Assembly: GCA_963518665.1 (NCBI GenBank)
Contig: CAUQKR010000020.1
Location: 1 to 15,913 of the forward strand
Reading direction: 5' to 3'
Length of the DNA stretch: 15,913 nt
From: GN02-872 sp963518665
Lineage (GTDB): Bacteria > Patescibacteriota > Gracilibacteria > BD1-5 > UBA6164
The translations under genes were made by a program, and so were the position numbers. Under the pieces are notes generated by a model. The model saw only the letters and a program-made list of their open reading frames with translations. It did not search any database and was not told where the DNA came from. Shown in pieces: positions 1 through 6,373 of this stretch. Each line of letters opens with the position of its first letter. The stretch's first letter is position 1.

Positions 1-2
1 GA

Positions 3-278
3 CAAATGCTTATTGAAGATAGACATAAAATAATAGAACAATTAACAAATCAAAAATTTGATTTTGTAGCAAAAACTTGAGCAAATCAAAAAGTTTATGG
101 TTGAATTTGAGAAAAAGATATTATTGCAATTATCAAGAAAAAATTTAAAATAGAATTAACAAAAAAACATATTGAAATGCCTGATTGACATATAAAAAAA
201 ATTTGAGAATCAATAGTTTATGTAAAACTTTGAAAAGATGCAATGGCTAAAATTTTTGTAAATTTAAAATCAGAATAA
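3..278 (+). CDS. rplI: Ribosomal protein bL9, C-terminal part (5' end outside window)
   Basis: The visible 91 residues match the C-terminal domain of bL9, which binds 23S rRNA near the L1 stalk. Recognisable features are the region reading FDFVAKTGANQKVYGGIGEKD (in the family, usually a Lys-Leu-Phe-Gly-Ser-Val type segment), then an I-x-x-x-I-K-K-I-G-E stretch around residues 57-70 of the fragment, and the closing VYVKLGKDAMAKIFVNL strand. Several glycines, including those of the VYGGIGEK loop, are TGA. The gene is truncated by the window edge, so its start and N-terminal rRNA-binding domain are not visible. It ends in TAA, whose last A is the first base of the next gene's ATG, implying translational coupling. 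I am confident in the family. Confidence 0.85.
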
Positions 279-673
279 TGTATTTAGGACTTGATTTGTG
301 AGATAAAAGATGTTGAATTGCAATTTTTTTAGAATGAATAATTTTGCCAAAAGAAATCGTTGCTAGAGTAAAAATTATTGATTGTTTGAAAAAATATATA
401 AGAGATTATAATATAAAAATAATTGTTGTTTGACTTCCTTTTGATTTATATTGAAAAGATAAAAGGCAACTTTTAAAAACAAAAAAATTTATAGAAAAAT
501 TGAAAAATATTTTTCCAGAGCTTAAAATAGAAGAAATAGATGAAAGATTTACTTCTTTTGAAGCTGATAATATTTTGAAACAACTTGGGAAAACAGAAAA
601 TATCTGAAAAAAAGATGCAATTTCAGCTAGCTTGATTTTAGAAACTTATTTAAAAGAAAAAAAATTATATTAA
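278..673 (+). CDS. yqgF: YqgF/RuvX family pre-16S rRNA nuclease (putative Holliday junction resolvase)
   Basis: This 131-residue protein has the RNase H-like fold layout of the YqgF family: an N-terminal LGLDLGDKRCGIAI strand-turn with the first catalytic Asp at residue 6, the VVGLPFDLYGK segment at about 50-60, DERFTS at 88-93 with the catalytic Glu, and a C-terminal KKDAISASLILETYL with the last catalytic Asp near 113. Length is normal for the family (about 130-150). E. coli YqgF is needed to mature the 16S rRNA 5' end; related proteins were annotated as RuvX resolvases. It starts in a TAATG overlap with rplI and has no promoter of its own, so the two are co-transcribed. Glycines 8, 13, 20, 52, 59 and 110 are among those encoded by TGA. 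Confidence 0.9.
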
Positions 674-677
674 ATTT

Positions 678-706
678 TTGACAAAACTTTTAAATTATGC
701 TTTAAT
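678..706 (+). promoter_or_regulatory. Sigma70-like promoter for the secreted protein gene
   Basis: A perfect TTGACA (678-683) is followed by 17 bases and TTTAAT (701-706). Transcription would start near 713, leaving a leader of about 57 nt before the ATG at 770. The spacing is canonical; the -10 box matches the consensus at four of six positions. Confidence 0.5.
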
Positions 707-769
707 TAATAGGATTACTATTTTTTAGTAGTAAAAAAATATAAATTTTAATATTTTAATTTCTTTATT

Positions 770-1597
770 ATGAGAAAAAAACTTATATTAACAGCTGTTT
801 TAATGGCAGGAATGATTTCTAGTACTTATGCAGCAGATTTAGAAAAAGTAACTGTTTTAAATAATGGAAATCTATCTATTTCTACAACTACAGATTTTAC
901 TTTACCAAATTGAGAAGTAAAATGAGATGTGAAGGTATTAAAAGATTATATGGTTTCTTTTGCATTTAAGGACCCACAAAATGCAAAAAAAGTTTCTTTA
1001 AACCTTACATATGATTTAGAAAAAAATAAATCTTATTCTTTACTTGGTATTGATGGAGCTGAGGCAAATATGAATTTTGATTTAAAAGATGAAATTCAAA
1101 CTGAAATTGTTAATCCAGAAGTTGATTCAAAAAAATTATCAATCGAAAAAATTGTTATTACTGACTCAAAAACTGTTGAAGTTTATTATAATCAAGAAGT
1201 AAAAGCTGAAGAATTTACTTATAGACTTTTATCTGAACTTCCAACAAAAACTCAAAAGTCTGATGGGGAATTTTTGAATATTGAATTACAAAAACCGCTT
1301 GAAGATTTAAGTTCTTACTTAGTTTTAGCTAATTCACTTTTTGATGCAGCTGGAAAAGAAGTAAAATTAAAAGATATTTATTATGAATTTGAAACCCCAA
1401 ATAAATTAGATAATGTTTTTGAAAAATTACCAGAATTAAATGCAGGATGAGATGAAAATTCTGTAACTTCTACTGGAAATATTGATGAGGTTGCACAAAA
1501 AAATCCTCATAATCCAAAAACTTGATCAGAAATGTGGTTAGCTTTATTATTAGCTCTAGCTTTTGCATGAATTATTTATACTAGAAAAAAAGCCTAA
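770..1597 (+). CDS. Secreted surface protein with NPKTG sortase-like C-terminal signal
   Basis: This 275-residue protein starts with a clear signal peptide (MRKKLILTAVLMAGMISS, likely cut after TYA near residue 21) and ends with the architecture of a cell-surface sorting signal: NPKTG at 248-252, a hydrophobic span at about 256-270 and a basic TRKKA tail. The glycine of NPKTG is a TGA codon, so standard-code calling loses the signal entirely. The region around residues 124-210 (strand-rich, with a DSKTVEVYYNQEV segment) resembles an Ig-like/SbsA-type domain, but I cannot name a family. I chose the start because only this ATG supplies the signal peptide; it lies upstream of the first TGA codons, at residues 48 and 52. 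It has its own promoter and terminator, so it is a single-gene unit. Function is unknown; surface display is inferred from the ends. Confidence 0.8.
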
Positions 1598-1644
1598 GTA
1601 AAAATAAAAAAATACCTTTAAATAGGTGTTTTTTATTTTACTTA
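1595..1644 (+). terminator. Long bidirectional hairpin terminator
   Basis: The stop codon begins a near-perfect inverted repeat. An A-rich arm ending in ATACCT is followed by a TTAA loop and an arm starting AGGTGTTTTTT. The flanking AAGTAAAA and TTTTACTT also pair. The T-run follows the stem directly. Confidence 0.8.
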
Positions 1645-1657
1645 AAATATAAATTTT

Positions 1658-1686
1658 TTGCAAAAAAACTAAAAATATGATAGAAT
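1658..1686 (+). promoter_or_regulatory. Promoter of pilT
   Basis: TTGCAA (1658-1663), a 17-base spacer and TAGAAT (1681-1686) lie just after the preceding terminator. The leader to the pilT ATG would be about 26 nt. The same TTGCAA -35 form is seen before the tRNA pair. Confidence 0.6.
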
Positions 1687-1718
1687 TTTATAAATTTATA
1701 AATTAAAAAAATAAAAAT

Positions 1719-2804
1719 ATGCTAGAAGGAGTTATAAGAGAGGAACATTTTTTCAGAGATCAAATTTTACAAGTTATGATTGATAATAATTGAAGTGATT
1801 TGTATATGACAGTTTGAGCTTATCCTTCAATAAAAATTGCTTGAGAAATAGTACAAATTGATAATGCTTGACTTGAGAAACTTGATTGGAAAGCAACTAT
1901 GGAATTTGCTCAATCTTTAATTACAGAAAAACAACACGACATGCTAGTTCAAAAGAAAAATTTAGATTTTTCTTTTAGGCATTTATGAAGAATGTTTAGA
2001 GCAAATGTTTCTTTTCAACTTAGTAATTATATGATAATTATTAGACTTTTAAATGTAAATATTCCAAGATTTGAAGATTTAAATTTAACTGATATTTATA
2101 AAGAGGTTGTTACAAAAAGTCAAGGACTTATTTTAGTAACTTGACCAACTTGAAGTTGAAAAACAACAACTTTAGCAGCACTTATAAATTATATAAATGA
2201 AAATTTTGTAAGACATATAATAACAATTGAGGATCCTATCGAATATATTCATCCTCATAAAAAATCTATTATTGAACATAAAGAAATTTGAAAAGATGTA
2301 GATACATATGAGACTGCACTTATGTGAGCTATGAGGCAAACACCAGATGTTATTTTATTTTGAGAGATGAGAACAAAGGCTGAAATGGAAATGGCTCTTA
2401 GACTTGCTGAAACTTGACATTTAGTTTTTTCTACACTTCATACTAGAAGTGCTCATCAAACTATTACTAGAATAATTGATGCTTTTCCAGGGGAAGAAAA
2501 ATGACAAATAAGAATACAATTAGCAGATTCACTTTTGGCTGTATTTTCTCAAAGGTTATTGAAAAAGTCTGATTGAACTTGAGTAAAAATGGCAAAAGAA
2601 ATACTTGTAAAAAATACTGCAATTTCAAATTTAATAAGAGAAAATGAGCTTCATCAAATTCCTTCTATTTTACAAACTGGTTCTAGAGAATGAATGCAAC
2701 TTTTAGAAAATGATTTGGTTCAATTGGTTTTAAGCTGAGAAGTAACAGAAGAAGAAGCTATTAGATATGCAAATAATCCAAAATTTTTAAGAGATTCTTT
2801 ATAG
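1719..2804 (+). CDS. pilT: Type IV pilus retraction ATPase PilT
   Basis: This 361-residue protein is a hexameric secretion-ATPase family member that powers pilus depolymerisation at the inner face of the membrane. It shows the full PilT order: an N-terminal PAS-like domain (about 10-110), Walker A GPTGSGKT at 142-149, Asp box TIEDPIEY at 169-176, Walker B DVILFGEMR at 210-218, His box HLVFSTLHT at 234-242, and AISNLIRE at 301-308 followed by HQIPSILQTG. That last element corresponds to the PilT-specific AIRNLIRE motif and separates it from PilB. All three Walker A glycines are TGA, as are 17 of its 21 glycines. One difference: canonical GEMRD is GEMRT here (Thr219). Length matches the family. 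It is a single-gene unit, away from the pilB operon, and ends in TAG. Confidence 0.95.
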
Positions 2805-2814
2805 AAAAAATAAT

Positions 2815-2848
2815 AAAAAAGTTGAAAAATAATTTTTTCAACTTTTTT
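2815..2848 (+). terminator. Terminator of pilT
   Basis: A symmetrical hairpin AAAAAAGTTGAAAAA / TTTTTCAACTTTTTT with a very short loop, 10 bases after the pilT stop. It ends in a T-run and could work in both directions. Confidence 0.8.
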
Positions 2849-2859
2849 ATAAAAAAAAT

Positions 2860-2887
2860 TTGCAAAAAAATATTTTATGTATATAAT
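2860..2887 (+). promoter_or_regulatory. Promoter of the tRNA pair
   Basis: TTGCAA (2860-2865), 16 bases, then a perfect TATAAT (2882-2887), 20 bases before the tRNA-Phe 5' end. It matches the -35 form at pilT. Confidence 0.65.
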
Positions 2888-2907
2888 ACAGAGGCTTTGA
2901 AAGAAAA

Positions 2908-2982
2908 GCCGGGGTAGCTCAGTGGTAGAGCAGGGGCCTGAAAAGCCCTGTGTCGGTGGTTCAATTCCGCCCCTCGGCACCA
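2908..2982 (+). tRNA. tRNA-Phe (GAA anticodon)
   Basis: A full cloverleaf folds by eye. The 7-bp acceptor pairs GCCGGGG with CCTCGGC, with one G-U pair. The D-arm stem is GCTC/GAGC, and the anticodon stem GGGGC/GCCCT encloses loop CTGAAAA, with GAA at 2940-2942. The T-arm is GGTGG/CCGCC around TTCAATT. The discriminator A and the CCA end are encoded. Its GC content is far above that of the surroundings, as expected for tRNA in AT-rich genomes. Confidence 0.95.
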
Positions 2983-3027
2983 TTTTTGGAAAAGTAATAT
3001 TGTAGAAATAAATTGTTCTTAATAATT

Positions 3028-3104
3028 GGGTGATTAGCTCAGTTGGCGAGAGCATCTGCCTTACAAGCAGGGGGTCGGGGGTTCGAATCCCTCATCACCC
3101 ACCA
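3028..3104 (+). tRNA. tRNA-Val (UAC anticodon)
   Basis: Acceptor GGGTGAT pairs perfectly with ATCACCC. The anticodon stem TCTGC/GCAGG holds loop CTTACAA, with TAC at 3062-3064. The T-loop is the standard TTCGAAT, and CCA is encoded. It follows tRNA-Phe by 45 bases with no promoter between them, so the two are probably one transcript. Confidence 0.95.
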
Positions 3105-3141
3105 TAACAATCCTGATTAGAATAATTTGTTTTTATATTAG

Positions 3142-3170
3142 AAAAGTAGAGATTAATTCTCTACTTTTTT
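3142..3170 (+). terminator. Terminator after the tRNA pair
   Basis: Stem AAAAGTAGAGA (3142-3152) pairs with TCTCTACTTTT (3158-3168) around a 5-base loop and continues into a T-run. The 3171-3249 stretch after it holds nothing I can recognise. Confidence 0.8.
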
Positions 3171-3249
3171 TATTAAAACTTAATTTCAAAAATACTATAT
3201 ATAAAATTTTATAAAAGCACTAGTCTTTACTTTTATTATTTTAATTGTT

Positions 3250-3281
3250 ATTTTTTGATAAAAATATTTTTTATCAAAAAA
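3250..3281 (-). terminator. Terminator downstream of the DUF2726 gene
   Basis: A perfect inverted repeat, TTTTTTGATAAAAA and TTTTTATCAAAAAA around a short AT loop. It lies about 100 bases past the minus-strand gene's stop and is symmetrical enough to stop transcription from either side. Bases 3282-3381 show no gene. Confidence 0.6.
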
Positions 3282-3381
3282 ATATTTATACTGTTTTTTA
3301 TAGTAATTTGATTTTTTTATGCTGTATATAAATAGAAATTTTTAATGATTGTGATAAAGTATGTTGTAAAAATTTTTATTT

Positions 3382-4128
3382 TTAAATCTCCAAAGAATCA
3401 AAATTATAAAATGATTTATTTTTAAATCTTATAAGTTTTAATCATAAGTCTTTAAAAATTTCTTCTTTAAACCTATCATTTTTTATAGTTTGATAATCTT
3501 TATAATGGCTATATCAATCAAGTTCTATTAAATATTTTATATTGCTTTTTTGATCTGTTATAATAAAATCTATATGTTTACTTTTTATTTTATTAAAAAA
3601 TCACATTTTCTCTCAAAAAGTAATATTTTTTTCATCAATATTTATAAAATCAGCAAGTCTAACTTTTGAAAATACAAAAACATTTTTTCATTTTACAAAA
3701 TTTAATAATTGATTATAAAAATTTAGTTCATTTTTGTTTAAAATATTATTAACAGCAAATTTTATTTCTTTTTTTGCTTGAAAAATTTTTTCTTCAGGTT
3801 TTTGAAAAGTTTCTTCAATTTCTTCATTTCCTGGATTTTTAATTTCATACTCAAAAATTTTTTTATAATAATCAAGAGGTTTTGTATTAATTAAATTTGG
3901 TATTTCTGGATCTATACTTCATAAATTTTTTGAAATATCTTGATTTATTTTTTCTCTTTTTTTCTCGAAATTTTTCTTAATTTCAGCTTTGAAATTTGGA
4001 AAATCATTTTTTATTTTGTCATAATATTTTAAATTTTTTATTTCTTTTTCATTTTTTATTATTTTTATTGCCTTGGCAATATTATAAGATATAAAAGATA
4101 TTAATAAAATAATTATAAAATTTCACAT
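3382..4128 (-). CDS. Membrane-anchored DUF2726 (nuclease-like fold) protein
   Basis: This 248-residue protein begins with one hydrophobic span (about 3-19), followed by a charged, helical linker to about residue 130. The C-terminal half fits DUF2726: LNKNELNFYNQLLNF (about 130-144), FSKVRLADFINI (153-164), SKHIDFIITD (183-192), YLIELDGYSH (199-208), then a basic helix and GLKLIRF. DUF2726 is related to PD-(D/E)XK nucleases; Asp187 and the E-L-D at 202-204 fit the acidic active-site positions. Nucleic-acid cleavage is family inference only. The start is supported by the AAGGGGA ribosome site about 6 bases upstream, one of the few convincing Shine-Dalgarno sites here, and by a strong promoter. 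Gly2 and several others are TGA. It is a single-gene unit next to the pilin gene, with no evident functional link. Confidence 0.75.
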
Positions 4129-4161
4129 AAAATTCCCCTTAAAAAATAAATTATATTATAT

Positions 4162-4189
4162 ATTATAACATAATAATTTTAATAGTCAA
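4162..4189 (-). promoter_or_regulatory. Promoter of the DUF2726 gene
   Basis: On the minus strand TTGACT (4189-4184) is followed by 16 bases and a perfect TATAAT (4167-4162). It is one of the best sigma70-type matches in the window. Confidence 0.7.
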
Positions 4190-4260
4190 AAATAGGAGTA
4201 TTTTTATAAAAAATATTAAAAAATTTACAAAAATAAAAAATTTTGATTTTCAGACAAATA

Positions 4261-4290
4261 AAAAACTAGATTTTCAAAATCTAGTTTTTT
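4261..4290 (-). terminator. Terminator of the major pilin gene
   Basis: A perfect hairpin, AAAAACTAGATTTT and AAAATCTAGTTTTT, starts 7 bases beyond the pilin stop. Its strength fits an abundant transcript. Confidence 0.85.
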
Positions 4291-4296
4291 ATTTTA

Positions 4297-4827
4297 TTAT
4301 AAACCAAAATCAGCTTTTGCTATACCAGTATAAGTTAAGTCACCATCTATACAGTTACCTGTAACGTTAACATTAGCATTACCTTGAGCATTACCATTAC
4401 CAGTTTCATCATAAGTTAGGATAGCCATACATTCTCTAGCATCTTTTTCAGAACCTGGAGTAGTTACAGCAGCTACTTTTTTAATAGCAACGATATATTT
4501 TTCGTTAGCTTGAGGTAATTTGAAAGCAGTTTCACTTTCTCCAACTTTTTCAAAATTTATAACACCTGTAGTAGTAGCATCAGTAGGTTTTTTAACAGCA
4601 GAATCTGCAGTTATATATTGAGAATAATCACCACCTTTTTGAGCTCTTAAAATTTCTACTTTATTAAATAAACTTTTAGCTTGAGCAACTCTTTTTGAGT
4701 CTCTAGTATCCCCAGTATAAGTACCAAGAGTCAAGAAAGCAATAGTAGCTAAAATAGCAAGTATAGTAACAACAACTATAAGTTCAACTAAAGTGAAACC
4801 TTTATTTGTATTTCTCATATTTTTCAT
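4297..4827 (-). CDS. Type IV major pilin (prepilin with GFTLVEL N-terminus)
   Basis: This 176-residue prepilin has a short basic leader (MKNMRNTNKG), a prepilin-peptidase site between Gly10 and Phe11, the FTLVEL motif with Glu at mature position 5, and a hydrophobic helix to about residue 35. A polar globular domain follows. Two cysteines, in ARECMAIL and VTGNCIDG, could form the C-terminal disulfide loop common in pilins. I chose Met at 4827 because the ATG at 4878 would add a hydrophobic stretch before the leader; Met at 4818 is also possible. The gene contains no TGA: all 15 glycines use GGN, mostly GGT, whereas 17 of 21 in pilT are TGA. With its own strong terminator and a long upstream region, this suggests very high expression, so I call it the major pilin. 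Assignment to pilins is firm; major is inferred. Confidence 0.85.
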   Translation of the reverse strand: MKNMRNTNKGFTLVELIVVVTILAILATIAFLTLGTYTGDTRDSKRVAQAKSLFNKVEILRAQKGGDYSQYITADSAVKKPTDATTTGVINFEKVGESETAFKLPQANEKYIVAIKKVAAVTTPGSEKDARECMAILTYDETGNGNAQGNANVNVTGNCIDGDLTYTGIAKADFGL

Positions 4828-4935
4828 GTAGTTAAAAAATAAAATAAAAAATATGTTTTTTGTTAAAATAAATAACAAAATATGATGATATTTTAATAAA
4901 AAAGCTGATTAAATCAATAAAAAATGTATAAAATG

Positions 4936-4969
4936 ACTAGACAGAAAAAATAATTTATTTTATAATATA
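4936..4969 (-). repeat. Bipartite direct repeat, copy 1
   Basis: ACTAGAC (4936-4942), 10 unmatched bases, then ATTTATTTTATAA and, after one mismatch, ATA (4953-4969). The same arrangement recurs exactly 98 bp away at 5034-5067 with identical spacing. It may be a regulator site for the pilin gene; this is inferred from position only. Confidence 0.45.
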
Positions 4970-5033
4970 GTTTTCTAAAAAAGAAATCTTTTATAATAAA
5001 TAAAAAAAGAATGTAAAAAAAATTTACAAAAAA

Positions 5034-5067
5034 ACTAGACTTTTATATAAATTTATTTTATAAAATA
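5034..5067 (-). repeat. Bipartite direct repeat, copy 2
   Basis: ACTAGAC (5034-5040), a 10-base spacer that differs from copy 1, then ATTTATTTTATAA and ATA (5051-5067). The conserved blocks with a divergent spacer look more like a two-part binding site than a recent duplication. Confidence 0.45.
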
Positions 5068-5113
5068 TATTTTTTACTTCTTACAAAATTTTTTGTTTTA
5101 TTTTTTAGTATAA

Positions 5114-5145
5114 AAAAGAAAAATTTTTATAAAAATTTTTCTTTT
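5114..5145 (-). terminator. Terminator of the pilB-phosphatase-pilC operon
   Basis: Arms AAAAGAAAAATTTTT (5114-5128) and AAAAATTTTTCTTTT (5131-5145) pair perfectly around a 2-base centre. The stem reaches into the pilC stop codon. Confidence 0.7.
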
Positions 5146-6361
5146 ACATATTTTGTACGACTTTTCACAATTCAAAAAATGGAAGCATTATTGCAATAAC
5201 AATCGTTCATACAAGAACTCAAACTATAACTATGATAAAAGGTTCTAGCATTGTTGACATATTTCAAATATATCTTTTTAGTTCTTTATTATAGTTTACT
5301 CAAACTTTTTTTATAGATTCTGATAAAGTTCAAGTTTCTTCTCAAGTATTGATTATATAGGCAAAATCTTCAGGAAAATACTCGTTTACATAAACATTTT
5401 CTTCATATTCATTATTTAAACCTATTGATTTTGAAATAGTTAGTCAAAATTCAACTTCATTTTTTATTCTGATAACCTCTCTTTTGTAAGCTAGATTTGG
5501 TACAACTTGACTACTTGTTTTTATTGATTCTAGGAGTAAAACTCAGGCATCAAGTAGTGTAGAAAAAGCTTTTATAAAATAAACAATATTTGATTGTTTT
5601 ACTACAAAACCAAAAACTGGTAAATTCATAGCCATTTTTGCATAAGCATATCTTCAAGAATATGTTGATTTTATAGTTCTATGAATAAAGTAAATTATTA
5701 CAAAAACTCAAATTAAGATTAAATAATCATTTTTTAAAAAGTCAGAAATATTTATAACTTGTTGAGTTAACCAAGGCAATGCAACTCATTGTTGAGCAAA
5801 AGCTCAAGATATTTTTGGAACAATGAAAACCATCATAAAAACAACCATTGCAATTGTTAAAAACATTAAAATGGAAGGGTATATAATAGCTCATTTTATT
5901 TTTGCTCTTAGTTCTAGACGTTCTAGTAGGTTTTTATCTAAATCATTTAAAATTTTTCATAATAAACCTGTATTTTCTCCAACTCAAACTAGACTTATAG
6001 TTAGAGGGTCAAAAACTTCAGGAAATCTATTCATTGATTGATTTAATAAAATACCTTGGTCCATATTTTCCTTCATTTCTCTAATAATTTTTTTAAAATA
6101 TGGATTTTTTGTTTGTCTAATCAGTATTGCAAGAGCTCATTTAACATCTAAACCAGAATTTACAAAAATAGAAAATCTATTTATAAATTGCCAAACTTCT
6201 TTTTTTGAAACTCATCCAAAAAGGACAATATCATTCATGGAAGATTTGCTTCATTTTTTTTCTTTTAGTCTTTCTCTTTTTGCTTTTTCTAGGAGTTTTA
6301 ATAAACTTTCATTATTAAAATTTCAAAAGTTATCATAAAATTTCATTCAAACTCAAAACAT
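5144..6361 (-). CDS. pilC: Type IV pilus inner-membrane platform protein PilC
   Basis: This 405-residue protein has the PilC/GspF duplicated layout: two cytoplasmic helical GspF domains (about 57-180 and 250-375) and three membrane spans (about 157-181, 213-228, 372-395). Family marks are the FINRFSIFVNSGLDVKGAL segment near 59-77, VGVGENTGLLGKIL at 125-138 and its repeat-equivalent INTGEETGTLSESI at 337-350, plus LPFFELGKVV near the C-terminus. PilC sits in the inner membrane under the pilus and couples the PilB and PilT motors to pilin insertion. It is the last gene of the operon, 12 bases after the phosphatase stop. Many membrane glycines are TGA (for example in VGVLVGT). Met6 is an alternative start; no ribosome site decides between them. 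Confidence 0.93.
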
Positions 6362-6373
6362 AATTTTTTTATT

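Larger units (their letters stand above)
4828..5143. other. 316-bp regulatory intergenic region upstream of the pilin
   Basis: No coding sequence is visible here. The region lies between the pilin start and the pilC stop, both on the minus strand. It contains the pilC-operon terminator, a direct repeat described separately, a short palindrome TGTAAA/TTTACA (5012-5028), and candidate minus-strand promoters. The better one has TTGATT (4917-4912), 16 bases and TAAAAT (4895-4890), giving a leader of about 55 nt. A second, TTTACA (5017-5012), 16 bases, TATAAA (4995-4990), is also possible. In such AT-rich sequence neither is secure. Confidence 0.45.

Noticed and set aside
929..1450. A separate 173-residue gene starting at Met 929, and similar fragments
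   Set aside because: It is only the TGA-free part of the secreted protein; the real frame starts at the signal peptide at 770.
2720..3055. Minus-strand open frame of 111 residues
   Set aside because: It runs antisense through the end of pilT, its terminator and both tRNAs; it has no family features.
3282..3381. Small plus-strand frame starting with ATG near 3319
   Set aside because: It ends after a few codons and has no supporting signal.
5823..6041. Plus-strand frames here and at 7357-7542
   Set aside because: They are antisense to pilC and the phosphatase, which have clear conserved motifs.
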